From Monomorium pharaonis (lineage: Eukaryota > Arthropoda > Insecta > Hymenoptera > Formicidae), in contig NC_050476.1 in the NCBI RefSeq assembly GCF_013373865.1, forward strand, positions 16,681,828-16,745,827: a stretch of 64,000 nucleotides of DNA. The letters are read 5' to 3'. This document shows positions 22,937-37,052 of the stretch, piece by piece. The number at the start of each line of letters is the position of its first letter. Position 1 is the first letter of the stretch. The translations under genes and the position numbers were made by a program. The notes under the pieces were generated by a model. The model saw only the letters and a list, made by a program, of their open reading frames with translations. It did no database searches and was not told where the DNA came from.

Positions 22937-25900
22937 AGTTACATGTAAAACTCATGTGTAACAAGATTTAAATGTGTAAAGTTATATTTTGTGTGTATTC
23001 CCGTACAGCACAGAAACTTTCAGCAACAGTGCTGCAACATTACAATATTACGAGTTGCAATGTAATATTGCAGAGACGCTTTAGAAACATGCAATATCAA
23101 TATTACGCCGGAACATTCCAGTAATGTTGCAGAAATATTATAAAATTCCAAAAATATACATATTAAAAAATATGCATCAAGTGTTCCAATATACGTGCAA
23201 ATTCGTGTAAGAAGACATTTGTGACATTTTTTAATAGTTTTGTGAAATTTACATATTTGGATTTGTGTGCAATATTTATACCAAAGATTATAATCTTTTT
23301 GAGATTTATAATAGAATAATAAATTAAACAATTTTTCAAGAAAAAGAATAAAATTATCATATATGATAATTTTATTCTTTTTCCTGAAAAATTGTTTAAT
23401 TTACTATTCTATTATAAATCTCAAAAAGTGCAATTAATCGGCTATAAATATTAATGCTAAAAATTTCATATGTATTCATTAATATTATTGCTTTTGACAA
23501 TAACTAAAATAATGATACTTAATAAAAATAATGCTATTTAGATAATAGAATATTATGTAAGTTTTTATTCTTATATAAAATGTAATAATAATTTTCTAAT
23601 TTTTTACTATGCTTCTAATATATTTTAAATTTTAATAGGTAAACTTTGAGAATGTATAAAAATATTTAAGAGAAATTAAAAAAAATTTATTGCAATTGTG
23701 TAAATTCACAATTTTTTATCCGAATTTTGGATGGAAAGATTATAAAGTTACACAAATTGCAACAAATTTCTTTTTATCTCTCTTGTCTTTATATATTCTC
23801 AAAGTTTATCTATTAATTTTAAAGCGTTATGCATATTTATAACGCGTTTTAATGCATCAAATACATTGCACCGTAACATTGCAGTAGTCTTACATTGTAA
23901 TATTTCTCAGGGCGGACATTTCAGCGTTGTCGCAAGCTTGCAGTAACATTGCACACGGAAAAAAAAACTCTCAAATTGATATTTATATATTCAAATTAAC
24001 GCGATCATTGTTTCATATATAAGCAATAATATATAGTCTTCGAAGAATGGTAGCATAATCTTAAATTTTAATTATACTATAGTTTTATTTTGATATTATA
24101 ATACTCATATAAAGAATACAATATACTTAGTTTGATTATAATAATATATTCTTTTGATTTTGTCATAAATTTTAAAGAAGATTCGAGTATTTTTACTTGT
24201 ATTTTTTCTATACCAAGTATATGTTAAACTTTTTTTCAATAATATGAGTTTATTCATACGACAAACAATTTAGATTATGTACAATATATTTTAATGTTGG
24301 TACAATAATTAATATTATACGTTTTAGAATATTGATTTCTCAAACAAATTTTCTATTTTTTATAGCAATACATATTTGTCTTCATACAAATGTGAGGTAC
24401 TCTTGTTTTTACAATTTAGTATTGTTATATATTATATTAAATCTCATGTTATTTTATTAATAGTAATATCAAGAAATGTTATTCTTAAGTAGAGGTTTTT
24501 ATATACTTGTTATAAAATTATAATTACTTTAAAATAAAATTAAGTATTCTTTAATTAGAGAGGAATACGAATAATTTAAACACATATTTATGAAAGTTTA
24601 ATTTATAGTAATATTATATTTAAAATAATTTTACAGAACTATACATATAATATATATACATACATACATACACATAAATATAATATTATAAACATACGAT
24701 ACGATTATACATGAATATACATAGATGATAATATCACAGACATAAACTTACATACGAGTGTACATAGATAATTTCAATTAAAATAAATAATTCTTATTTA
24801 AAAAATATAAACTTTTATTCTTTGGTATACGTAAAATAAAATTACAATCCTCAATTATGTATTATAATAAACAGAAAAAAACTAAACTCTGTAGAAAGGA
24901 TTTGAAAACTTATTTATTTAACTAAAATAAATTTTGGGAGAAACATTTAACTAAGATAATTTTATATTTTTAATAAAAAATATTATTTTGCAATGTCATA
25001 AACATATTTTTTACCATCTAGTATATGAATTTGTAGTGGGAAATAAATTTCTATTTCAGACAAAGAAAAAAAGATGTGATTATTTGAGGCTTCAACAACA
25101 TAGGCTTTATAGTGTGAACTGTATTCAGTAGTTTTTAATTCTTGACATAAGAAAATACATTCTGAATAATTTTCTGAATGATGAAAAGTTTTCATAATTT
25201 CAAAAAATACAGGATTTCAAAAAATACAGGAACATTATCTGTAATGTCGAAAAATATTATATTACATTTATTGAATTTTATACCATTTTTTTTTTAAACC
25301 AAGATATTTTGTAATAATTAGTTAAGTTACAAAGTAAATCAGGTATTAAACGTTTTGGACGAATATTCAATATTTTATCAATTTCTATTTTGTCTAATAA
25401 TCCTACTTTTGACATACATCTGTATAGGAAATTTAATTGATTTTTCTTTGCTAACGTTAATGGTAAATTTTTTCTACTGCTCACATTAGTTGCATTTTTC
25501 TTGAATTCTTTGTGTTTAGCTTTGAAACGCATACAGGATAAATGTATAAGTGGTCCGATCTTTGATATTATATTTGGATAATGTAATAAAAAATGATGTT
25601 TAGGTTTAAGATGTGAAGTAAACAGAGTAAGATACATTTTATGGTATTCAGATATTAAATATTTTAAATATTGTAACATACTACTTGATATTTGTGTTGA
25701 AGTAACAATATCATTTATTTCCTTAAGAATCAATTCCCAAATCTTATCATTTTTTGGAATTAAGTCACCAATAATTAAATTAAAATTTCTTACTAAACAC
25801 AACATCTCTGACGCCGAAAAAATAATACTACCATTTGCCAAATGTTCTTTAGTTACTAAAGGCGGTTTATTTTTTTCAAAATTATCGTAAGAAAAATATT

Positions 25901-27199
25901 TAATTCGAGAATTTAGTACCTCTAATAAAAAATATTTATTTTGTATAAACTGTTTTATAATTAAAGCTATGTCATAACGATAAATTCCTTCAAATAAGTC
26001 ACGCATGATGTCGCAACTCATATTAGCATAAATATGAAAATTGTTAAGATCATTCCACATACATTTGTTTTTTATTCCAAATTTTTTATTTTGAGCATGT
26101 TCATCATAATCTGTTAATCGTCTGATAGATTCAGTTTTTAAACAAATTTGTTTTTTAATATCTTCTTTGTTTTCAATACAGAATCGGCAGCAATAATTTG
26201 CCGAAAAACTTTCGTGATAACCGAGAATGGAATGAATGCCTAAATTATCACCAACAATAAGCACTACTGCAAAAAATATATTTAACGTTATATCGTTTAT
26301 TACAATAGATAATCCTTCAGTTTCCAAACTTTTTAGTTCTGTAAGTAAAATGTTAAAAATCGATGTATTTCCAAATTCTATACGATCTTGACTATGAAAT
26401 AATGCAAGAAAAATATTTTGTATTTGATTGGCATATTTTGGAGGCAATAAAGCTATTGTGAAATATATTGCACCTAATTTGTATATGCCTGCATGACTTC
26501 CAAGCGGATTGCACGTTTCAAAATCGTCATAATATAATATTAAAGGTATCACTATTTTATTAGAATATTTTTGTAGAATCTTTTTCCATAAACTACCTTG
26601 AAGTATACTAGTCAAGGGATCACATGGTAAAATTTTATTCTGATATTGAATAATTTCATCAAATACGTTAGATGTTTCTAAAAAATTTCGTAAAGTTTTT
26701 CCCACATAAATAGCTGTCCGACCTTTTAATATTAAAGAAACTTTATTGTTTTTTTCTACATTCGTCGGTATTGGTTCCAACAATATAAGTAACGGATTGA
26801 ACGAAATTTTTATGATTTAAAAAAACATTTAAATCGTTTATAGTCTGTTTCATATTTTTCAAAAGATGTTATTAACATTTGCATCATAGCTTTTATTTTA
26901 GACTTTATGTTTGTAGTAGATATATCTGTATATTTCATAGCATAATCAATACATTCTAATAAAATAGTAATAGAACCTAAGGATAAAAATTTTATGAAAT
27001 TTTGTATCACTTCTTGAACTACGAGACGATTTAACATCATATTAGAATTAAGAGCAATAATTTCTAGAACAGATTTATCCAAAAATCAACAAATTCATCG
27101 AATTTAGACTGTATGTCAAAAGGAGTGTCTTGCTGTTTGTTAAAAGTCGTTTTCTGCTGTATATCGAAAGATAGTTTCCCGCTGTATGTTAAAAGCACC

Positions 27200-28075
27200 C
27201 ATATAACATCGGATATTCTATGTATATGCATTTTTTTTCCATAATGTGAAAAAAATATCTTGTATGTTAAACGTATATACATCTCACATACATGATTCGA
27301 ATATACATTATGGTATATAAAGTGTATATCCATTAATGTATTTAATATGTATATACAGCGCACAATGTTAAATGTATATACATCGCACATACATGATTCG
27401 AATATACATTATAGTATATAAAGTGTATATCCATTAATGTATTTGATATGTATATACAGCGCACAATGTTAAATGTATACACATCTCACATACATAATTC
27501 GAATATGCATTATAGTATATAAAGTGTATATCCATTAATGTATTTGATATGTATATACAGCGCACAATGTTAAATGTATATACATTTCACATACATGATT
27601 CGAATATACATTATAGTATATAAAGTGTATATCCATTAATGTATTTGATATGTATGTACAGCGCACAATGTTAAATGTATATACATCTTACATACATGAT
27701 TCGAATATACATTATGATATATAAAGTGCATATCCATTAATGTATTTGATATGTATATACAGCGCACAATGTTAAATGTATATACATCTTACATACATGA
27801 TTCGAATATACATTATGATATATAAAGTGCATATCCATTAATGTATTTGATATGTATATACAGCGTACAATGTTAAATGTATATACATCTTACATACATG
27901 ATTCGAATATACATTATAGTATATAAAGCGTATATCCATTAATGTATTTGATATGTATATACAGCGCACAATGTTAAATGTATATACATCTCACATACAT
28001 GATTCGAATATACATTATGGTATATAAAGTGTATATCTATTAATGTATTTGATATGTATATACAGCGTACCTTGT
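27200..28075. repeat. Minisatellite, about 101 bp unit, about 8.5 copies
   Basis: The unit contains ACATACATGATTCGAATATA, then GTGTATATCCATTAATGTAT, then ATACAGCGCACAATGTTAAA, repeated with few changes. It probably lies in an intron of the transposase gene. Confidence 0.93.
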
Positions 28076-28199
28076 AACATTCCTTGTAACATTTCATATG
28101 CAATGGATGTACGATGTAATACAGAACCATAGTATATACAACACACATAAATGTATATACATAATATATACATTGTATATCAAATTGTTTTGTGGGGTA

Positions 28200-28572
28200 T
28201 GTTTAGATACACATCCGGTTTTATTTGCACATACATTTCACATTCAATGTATATACATTACATTAAGAAAGTATATACCTGGATTATGTAATATACATAA
28301 ATGTATGTACAATGTATGTACTGAGTATATTTTTATGTATATACATAATATATACATATTACATATAAAAATGTATATACAAAATATACATACATACAAT
28401 ATACATATTATATACATATGTATATACTATGGATCTTTTATGTACATTAACCCGGTTTCATTTGCACATACTTTTCACATCCAATGTATATAAATATAAC
28501 ATGAAGAAAGTATATACCTGGAATATGTAATATACATAAATGTATGTACAATGTATGTACTGAGTATATTTT
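28200..28572. repeat. Second repeat, about 240 bp unit, two copies
   Basis: CCGGTTT(T/C)ATTTGCACATAC, AGAAAGTATATACCTGGA and ATGTATGTACTGAGTATATT occur at 28,215-28,330 and again at 28,453-28,570, separated by ATGTATATACAT-type filler. Confidence 0.85.
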
Positions 28573-28908
28573 AATGTTTTGTGGGCAGTTTTTTCTTGTA
28601 CATTTTTTGTTTCATCATCAGTATTATCGTTAGAAGAATAAGTCGGAGTTATTAATTTTTCAATATTGTTCATTATGGACAAATTATCGAATTCTTCAGC
28701 ACTTGTTGATTTTATTAAATCCTTACTTTTAATATGCTTTTTGTAGACAAATCTTCTGTGAAAAGATCTTTTACAATTTGTCATTAGGCACACATAATTA
28801 TATTGTACATTATGAACATATTCTAAATGAAAAATAAATTTATCCAAAATAATAAATTTTTTCCCACAAAAATAACAGTTCATTTTTATTGTATTTAATT
28901 ATATATAA

Positions 28909-31900
28909 TTACCTTTCGCAATTCTTTAATATGTCTTGTATATAAGGAATCGATTTATTAAATCGCGTCTGAATTTCATATACTGATCGTTGAATAAGCA
29001 AGTATAAATGTTTCGCTTGTACAGGGTAACATTCATGAGAAGTGTGGAACAATTTAAATAGAGTGTCAAATGCTTTTATAACACTTTGAAATTGATACTT
29101 TACGGTTGAATTTATAATAATATAAATTGTTCTTATTTCTTCCACAAATGGTCCTTCGACAAGTATATAAAGTTGAATTGTGTGTAATTGCTTTCTATTA
29201 AGTAATTTTTCTCTCTGCTGTTTAATTATGCGTTCCACATCACCTGGTAACTAAAAAATTAATTTAATAAATTAATAAATACAATATACTAAAATATAAT
29301 TTAGATAAATTAAATTGCTTATTTAAAAAATTGAATGCTGATTTTATTAATTTAATTTTGGATGGCATCATCAGGTCAGGTTTGGTCAAGGTTACTTGAA
29401 TGTTTTAAATAAAACCTTATTTTTTATAACATTTTTGTAATTGATATTAAAATGTTTTTAAACGTTTTTAAAATTATAATGGCTACTTTTTATTAAAAAA
29501 GATTTTAAAAAGAATTTTCTGAAATATTTTTCAAAGCTATTATGACATAAATTTAAATAGCTAAAAAAATTCTTAATTTTATTACGAAAGAAACTTTATT
29601 AGTGTTTTGGAAAATCAGTTTAAAAAACAAGTCATTCTATTTAAAAATTTCAAAAATTTTTTCCAATTTTTTCTGATCTTTCTGTGACATCACCCAATGT
29701 CAAACACATAAAATGAATAAATTAATTCTTTTAAACTTTAAACCATATAACTTATCTGAAATATTTTTTCATATTCATTTTTGATATGTAAGAATAAAGT
29801 TTTGTAAGAAATCAAGATAAATAAATAATTTTGTAGATATTTAATACAAACATTTAGCTACGAAAAAAGTATTTTACCTTGCAATGTACAATAATTGCTT
29901 CAATACTCTCTATTGTAGAAAATTTCCAATGTTTGCGACCAGAGTCAGTTTGAATAAAAACTCTTCCCTTCGGTGGAATTAGATTAGCCAACAAATGAAT
30001 ATCATTGATAAAATGACTATCTAAAAATTAAAAAAATTGGTAAATGTTTGTTAATGTACTTCAACAAATAGAGCTAGAATAATAAAATAGTAATACCAGA
30101 TTAGACCATTAAAATTATTTAATAAAGATACAATTAATCTTTAGAAGGTCGGGATGGCTTTATAAGCCAGCAAACAACTCGAAAATATACAAATTTATAT
30201 AAATTTAACATAAAAAATTTAAAATTTTTATGGAAAATTTCCGGCCCTAAAAAAGTTACGTTCTTTTTTTATTACTTATAAAAAGCTTACCTTCACAGAA
30301 ATAGATGTATTGTCTCTTTTATTTATTAAATCTTGAATAATCTTTTCGGTTTTTTCAGTTTTTTCGGTTTTTGTTACATGCACAATTTTTTCTATAAACC
30401 ATTTTCAATTATTATATAACTTTAAATTTCTATTAGAAAATAGTAAATTAAAGTCAATATTAATCTGAAAAAAGTAACATTATTTATGCATTAATAAATT
30501 ATGCGTAAAGTAATATTATAAAGAACTTCAGTCCAAGGTTCGACGTTTTGTTTTAGCCATAACATAGCTTGTTGAATATCTAAACATATTTATTATTTTA
30601 TTCTTGTATAGTGAATTATTATACATTTAATATTAATATACTAATAATTTAACACAATTGTTACAAAATTTACTTGTTAGATGTTTAAATAAAATACCTT
30701 TAGCAAATATTTTTTCTTTTGGTTCATTTGAGTTAACGCATTCTATTTTTCTCTTTCTTACATAATACTTATCACTACTTTTATATAACATATTTCTACA
30801 TTTATCTACTAATTTTCCTCTAGCCATTATCGGTTTTCCCGTGGGCGATTCATGTTTAGATATCCATGAGATGTGATAAGTAGAACTGCTCTCATTAGGA
30901 AAAATGGTTAAAATTTTCGAAATGATACAATTATAATTTGCATGAGTCAAACGGCTAAAAAATATAAAATATTCATAAAAATTTAAATAATTTTTTTTTA
31001 TGAAGATATTATTTTAATGTATGCTTACTGTTTCCAAATGTAATTGTAGAGGTGTCTTGCAATAATATCAACTAGTTTTGTTCTTAATGAAGGATTTAAA
31101 GTTTTATTTTCATTGTAATATTTTAAAATGCTGTTTCCATGTGGTGACGTAGTCAGAAGAATTTGTAAATTGAAATCGGGAAAAGACTGATTGTGAGTAG
31201 ATTCACTACTGCTATTTTGTTTACTTTCTGGTACAAGTATAAACTTCATAAGATTCATTGTCAGTACTAGGCTCAGTATTAGGCTCAGTACTAAGCTCAG
31301 TACCAGCCTCTATAATAGTATTAGTTCCTGAAGTTTCAATTTCATTGACATTTGATTGTTCGAATATCTAAAAAGCATACAGAAAATATTTTTTAATAAA
31401 AATTTCTTAAATATTCAGTTGTTATTAAATAAACATAATAAACATTTTTTTCAGAATTTCTATGCAAATCGGAAACTTTACAAAAATACTGAATAAAACA
31501 AAAAAATTTTTTACATATGTATTTGTTTTTTATATGTGTAAATTCTTAAATATTTTAAAATTTCTAAAACATCTTATTCTGGAGATTTGTAAAAAAATTT
31601 TAAGCTTTTTCAGATTTTATTACATTTAACTAAAAAAAATGTTATAATATTTCAGAATTTACAAATAAAAAATTCCAGAAATAATGTAGAATTCTCAATA
31701 TTTTTTAATAATTATTTAATTCGTATAAAAAAAACTGAGAAATTTTGTAAAAAGTTACAAAATTATATAGATTCTAAATTAAAATTCTTAAAAATTATAT
31801 TAAAAATTTAGAAAAACATTTTCATCAGAATATTATATTTGAAAATTAATAAGAACAATATCTGTAAATACAGTTAATAAAAATTTTCATATTTGCATAT

Positions 31901-33586
31901 ATGCATATCATATATGCGTGTATGCATTTATTCTGCAACAATGATCTATCAAAAATTATAATATTCATAAAAATTATCGAAGTACATGCGGAAACGGCTT
32001 TGTATGAAACCAATAATATGAAAATGATAAAATTTTGAGATATTATGTTGTAGCAAATGCATATTATAATAGATAAAATTTATTAGTATACCAATTCCAT
32101 ATCCAGTAAATTCTGTGTGTTTATATTTTCTTTTTCTTCCATAAATCTTTTTATTTTATTTTTTAAAAGTATTCGATGACCTATAGATATCTTTAATTCT
32201 TTTAAGTGGTCTTCCGTAAGATCTTTCATATTATCGATTGTTATGTCATTTTCTGAAACAAAATACAAAATGCAAAATTGCAAAAAAGTTACTAATTAAA
32301 AATATACTTAAAAAAAATTAGTCAAATGGCATTTGATTTTTCGTATAATATATATCCAATTAACTTTAACATAATCATTTTTTGTAAATTATTACATGAT
32401 TAATTTTTGTTCACGATTGAAAGTAAATATCTTTTTTAACTGAAAAATTTTTCAAAAATTGCAATAATTTACCTAAATACACATTATTTAGGTTTATTAC
32501 CTAACATTACTACCTAACATACACATTCATTTTATTTGGAAGAAAAAAATCTCTTTATCTATATCTATTATGTACATATAATATCAAAAAATAAAAAGCA
32601 AAAACAGAAGATATTATTCACAAAAGATATTATTATTCACTTTTAACCATAATAAATAACTAATAAAATTAACTCACATACGAAAAAGAATCAAGTGACA
32701 TTTCTTGAGATTTTTGAATTTTTGTTGTAAAATACAGCTCAATTTTTTAAAACACTTTCATATTGATTTTATAATTACAATTCAGAAATATTTTTTTTTA
32801 ATATCCTGCTCAAATATTTTTCATAATAACGTTGTATACAAAAGTTAAAAATATTAACCATATATGAAAATATGTGTTATAAAATATTATAATAACGTTT
32901 GTTTTAATGCACAATAAATATAAATTTTAAAACAATATTATTTTATAAATAGAGTGCAAATAAGAGTAGTCTTCTTTAAAAAATTTGATAATCTTGCACT
33001 AACATAATTTCTTTACGTAAGCAAGTTATTATCCGTTTAAGATTATCAAATTTTTTAAAGAAGATTTTATATTCTTATATATTAGATATATGAGAATAAT
33101 ATTGTTGAATTAACACTAACGTTTTCTTCTGTGTAATATCTTTCTTATTAGGTTATTAGAATATTATATAGTATTTTATACTTTTGCAAAGGATTACAAT
33201 ATAATGATGCACTTTACATTCTTAATTGTATCTCATTACTCATAACTATTTAACTCAAAATTCATATTAAAATAAGTTATGTCCTTTACAAAAAGCAAAT
33301 ATAATACGAGTGCACATTATACATTTTTCTAAATAAATTATTTTCAATCTTAGAGTGCTACAATTACGTCATGCCTTTTACAATGTTTACATATGTAGCA
33401 AAGCCGGTTATCATCGGCATCACTATCGTGTCTCGTGCCAAGTATACGCACAATATATTTTTATGCAAAAGAATTATAGCCTTACACGACCGATGAGTGC
33501 AGCTGACAATAAAATTTTGTCAGATACATACCTTTAAAAACAGGAATTAAGTTTTCTAATCCCCATTCTTCTAATAAATTTTCCAT
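28909..33586 (-). pseudogene. SAM-domain (SAMD3-like) gene of the EnSpm element
   Basis: Exons by splice and phase: 33,586-33,532 (MENLLEEWGLENLIPVFK), 32,252-32,092 (DNMKDLTEDHLKELKISIGH), which together make one SAM domain; 31,367-31,029; 30,954-30,698 (ILTIFPNESSSTYHISW); 30,579 onward (QQAMLWLKQNVEPWTEV); a weak exon near 30,350; 30,020-29,878 (DSHFINDIHLLANLIPPKG); 29,250-28,909 (LPGDVERIIKQQ... to TAA). The order resembles SAMD3-like proteins that accompany EnSpm-like transposons in fish. Exon 3 is 339 bp, one base off the length its phases require, so it holds a frameshift in an ACTGAGCCTA(A/G)T repeat. The exon near 30,579 lacks a good donor. The product probably acts with the transposase (inference). 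Confidence 0.72.
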
Positions 33587-33630
33587 CTTAGCACACAATG
33601 AGGCACAAATAATCACCAAAAAATGTACTA

Positions 33631-34148
33631 ACAAGGGAACCTCGCGAACTCAAAAATTCAGATTTTAATGAAACTTGGCATAAATGTAGAGAGAGTAAAT
33701 ACATGAATTTAGAAATTTTTAGTTGGTGCCCAAAAACGGTTTGAAGGGGTGAAACCACCCTTCAAAGTTGAGACGATTTTTGCGGTTTTTTGATATATCT
33801 CGTAAATTAAACAAAATATAAAAAAATGTTTCATACGAAAGTTTTACAGTATAAATACCTTTATTTAACTATGCTATTTATTTAATAATTTTTTTTTTTT
33901 CAAAAAATGAATAGCGTAGTTAAATTATGCGGTAAAACTTTTGTATGAAACATTTTTTAATATTTTGTTTAGTTTACGAGATATATCAAAAAACCGCAAA
34001 AATCGTCTCAACTTTGAAGGGTGGTTTTATCCCTTTAAACCGTTTTTGGGCACCAACTAAAAATTTCTAAATTCATGTATTCACCCCCTCTACATTTATG
34101 CCAAGTTTCATTAAAATCAGAATTTACGGATTCGCGAGGTTCCCTTGT
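33631..34148. mobile_element. Palindromic MITE, ACAAGGGAACC family, full-length copy
   Basis: ACAAGGGAACCTCGCGAA is exactly inverted at the right end (TTCGCGAGGTTCCCTTGT). Arms of about 250 bp meet at an A/T-rich centre. It inserted just upstream of the SAM gene start. Confidence 0.92.
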
Positions 34149-34224
34149 AAGTAGAAGCCAGTAGAAGCATACGCGAGCGTATGACGTAATATGACCGGCT
34201 CACAGGCTCTGGGACGAGAGAATG

Positions 34225-34398
34225 ATCCCAGCAAACACAAAGTTACATGTAACATGCTTGTTAGTTGTAATTTCCCACTCAATAATATAATTGCAATATA
34301 ACACACGTGTTATATTACAATTAGATGTTATATTACATTGTTGAGTGGGAAATTACAACTAACAGATACGTTACATGTAACTTTGTGTTTGCTGGGAT
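34225..34398. mobile_element. Palindromic MITE, CCCAGCAAACACA family
   Basis: ATCCCAGCAAACACAAAG...CTTTGTGTTTGCTGGGAT, with inner GTTACATGTAAC and TTTCCCACTCAA arms. Related to 45,912-46,971. Confidence 0.88.
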
Positions 34399-35603
34399 AA
34401 AACAAGCGCGAACGTGTTTCGCGCGAGAATTAAAAAATTCTTATTTCAACAATATAATCAGTTTAGTAAAACATTATTAATCTTAAATTTATTAATCGAT
34501 TAATATTTTAACTTTTAAAACAAGAAGAAGAAATTGTTGAAAATAAATACTCTTAATAATTTAATTTAATTATATAAACAGTTCTTTCTAAGAATAACAT
34601 ATTATCAAATAAAAATAAACTAACCTTATTTCAAAAAAGAAAATTCTTGCTTCGAAAATACTATTATTTTCTATTCAATATTTTTTTCAATTTATTTAAG
34701 AAAATTATTCTTCAATAATGACAATATATTTTTATTGGTGGAACGATATAAAATTTCTTCATGCAAGTAAATATCCGTTCAGCTGTCTAAAATCTCATTT
34801 CAATAATTATGTGTCGAGAATAGATATACTATCAAAAAAAGAATATTCTTTTTTCCGTGCAGAAACATTTTGCAACGTCCATGCAATATTTCAATGTAAG
34901 GTTTCTGCAATGTTTTTGTAATTTTTCGGTGCTGTATGCGTTTTTACACATTTGAATTATTTGGAGGTACACCCCATACAGCACAGAAGCTTTCAGCAAC
35001 ATTGCTGCAACGTTACAATATTACGAGTCGCAATGTAATATTCTAGAGACGTTTCAAAAACATGCAATATCAATATTACACCGAAATGTTCCAGTAATGT
35101 TGCAGAAATATTATAAAATTCCGAAAATATACATATTAAAATATATGCATCAAATGTTCTAATATACGTGCAACTTCGTGTAAGAAGACATTTGTGACAT
35201 TTTTAAATAGTTTTGTGAGATTTAAATAATTGGATTTGTGTACAATATTTATACCAAAAATTATAATCTTTTTGAGACTTATAATAGAACAGTAATCTGG
35301 ACAGTTATCATATATAATTTAATTTTTTTAATTGAAAAATTGTTCAATTTACTGTTCTATTATAAATCTCAAAAAATGCAATTAATCGACTATAAATATT
35401 AGTGCTAAGAAATTTATATATATATGTATTTATTAATATTATTGCTTTTGACAATAACTAAGATAATGTTACTTAATAAAAATAATACTACTTAGATAAT
35501 AGAATATTGTGTAAGTTTTTATTTCTATATAAAATGTAATAATAATTTTCTAATTTTTTACTATGCTTCTAATATATTTTGGATTTTAATAGGTAAACTT
35601 TAA

Positions 35604-35642
<39 letters not shown>

Positions 35643-35875
35643 CAAGAGAAATAAGAAAAAACTTTATTGCAATTGCGTAAATTCACAGTTTTTTATCCGA
35701 ATTTTGGATGCAAAGAGATTATAAAGTTACACAAATTGCAACGAATTAATTTTTATCTCTCTTGTTTTTATATATTCACAAAGTTTATCTATTAAGTGTA
35801 CAACTTTGCTTCCGCCGTTTTTTTTTCGAAATTAGAGGCTTTGTTGTGAAAAACTGGTTATACATTTACGATTCA

Positions 35876-36100
35876 AAGTATTTTGAGACGATCCACGAAT
35901 TTTTGATCCAATTTTTCACTTCTTCATAAGAACAGAAGTGCTGGTCAGCCAGGCCGTGTGCGGCACGTTCTTTCACTAATAGCGGCCTCACCATACGTAT
36001 ATGAAAGCATTCGATGAGCCTCAGCTGCAGATTTATTCATATTGAAGCAAAAAATTAAAGCCTTCCGCAAATGACGAGAATTTGGCTCGTAAGCTGACAT
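35876..36100 (-). pseudogene. Mariner transposase remnant (ends joined)
   Basis: From ATG at 36,100 the HTH part is readable (LRKALIFCFNMNKSAAEAHR). It is joined near 35,960 to the extreme C-terminus (HGLADQHF...SYEEVKNWI) in another frame, with a TGA at about 35,945. The catalytic DDE/D region is deleted, so this is non-functional. The HTH and C-terminal strings are characteristic of the insect mariner family. Confidence 0.85.
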
Positions 36101-36289
36101 TTTCAATCGAGAATAACTTTATGATGCAGACACAAATCGACTAATATTTTGATGGCGTTATGTTTACAAATGCCTAAGCTTATTGTATGATGTCTACAAT
36201 CTATTTATTTTTTTTATTACTGATAAAAGAAAAAAAAGCCTTTGAGAGCAAGTCCATTAGGCTGGTTAACTTAAATACATGAATATCTA

Positions 36290-37052
36290 CAGTGGAACCC
36301 CGCGTTAGCGTACTCCGCGTTAGCGGAAATTATTCCCTCCATATGCACTCGGCCCACATGAGTAGCGTGTGTGGGGATAGCAATACAGTCACGTAGTATG
36401 TAAGCAGTTACGACGTATTCTTAAAGATTTGTGCAAGATTTTAATCTGTAATTAATTCATTTAAGACTAAGAAATGGCTAATATTTTTTTAAATTTAAGA
36501 ATTTATTATTTTGTCTACATGGTCATTAAAAATTGTCTCAAAAAATTGTTTCAAAATATTATTCGTGTAATATAAATAAAAATATATTCTTATATAAATT
36601 TTTATTTGAAAAATTCACGCACATGTAAATAAAATAGCCAACACTAATTTAAAATAAATTGTTTAAATGTAATCACATAAAAAAAGGAACACCGATTGCA
36701 ATCAAAGTTGGATTTCTAATTTGATAATATTTTATTTATAAATTATATGTTGGAAAATAATAATAAATTAGAAGTGTAGGGAATATAAAATATTCGGGAA
36801 TACAATTTATTACAGAGATACGAGATGTGAGTTTTTCGGACGGCTATAGATACGATTGACTTGATCTAAGATGCTCTGCTTGCAATTTTATGGTCGAATA
36901 CATTTAGTCTTAAGCGTAAACATTAACTGGTTAGATGGCAATACCGTTACGTCCCTGAATTTCACGGAGTGGGAGTGAAACCAAGCAATAGGAGATAACC
37001 CCGCGTTAGCGGACCAGAGCCCCAAACAATCCGCTAATGCGGGGTTCCACTG
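36290..37052. mobile_element. Pogo/Tigger-like element, 763 bp
   Basis: CAGTGGAACCCCGCGTTAGC at the left, GCTAATGCGGGGTTCCACTG at the right, flanked by TA. CAGTGGAACCCCGC-type ends are typical of Tigger/pogo elements. There is no transposase ORF. It sits inside the mariner. Confidence 0.88.

Larger units (their letters stand above)
24983..28883 (-). pseudogene. EnSpm-like transposase with N-terminal zinc fingers (decayed)
   Basis: Exon 1 (from ATG at 28,883) encodes two C2H2-like fingers, CYFCGKKF...HLEYVH and CLMTNCKRSF...HIKS. After minisatellites that probably fill an intron, SKFDEFVDF appears at about 27,110, shifts frame at about 27,070 (DKSVLEIIAL), and shifts again at a poly-T near 26,822. 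The 501-codon core (26,783-25,278) follows: YYDDFE (about 84-89), GDNLG (178-182), CCRFC (198-202), CDIMRDLFEG (257-266). A poly-A frameshift near 25,285 and a 17-bp tandem duplication at 25,199-25,232 cut off the C-terminal part (25,195-24,983). The order of motifs matches animal EnSpm-like transposases known from fish and insects. Four frame breaks mean it is inactive unless some are assembly errors. Confidence 0.8.
23954..34859 (-). mobile_element. 10.9 kb EnSpm/CACTA-like DNA transposon
   Basis: The ends CACGGAAAAAA and TTTTTTCCGTG are inverted and start with the CAC that marks the CACTA superfamily. CA flanks both sides (23,952-23,953 and 34,860-34,861). The uninterrupted copy 2 of the host element reads AACATTGCAGAAAC, so the empty site is directly visible with a 2-bp duplication. 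It carries two minus-strand genes: SAM-domain gene, then zinc-finger transposase. Two palindromic MITEs lie near its right end. Confidence 0.88.
23000..34940. mobile_element. CCC[AG]TACAGCAC TIR element, copy 1, split by EnSpm element
   Basis: Starts CCCGTACAGCACAGAAAC and ends CGGTGCTGTATGCG. Apart from the 10.9 kb insertion it is about 1.03 kb and matches 34,973-37,376 along its length. It has an internal hairpin around 23,285-23,430 and no ORF. Confidence 0.85.

Noticed and set aside
27200..28075. CRISPR-like array
   Set aside because: Units are about 101 bp tandem repeats with no unique spacers, in a eukaryotic intron.
27064..28493. Tyr/Ile/His-rich ORFs on both strands
   Set aside because: They read through the minisatellites; only the short stretches joined to the transposase were kept.
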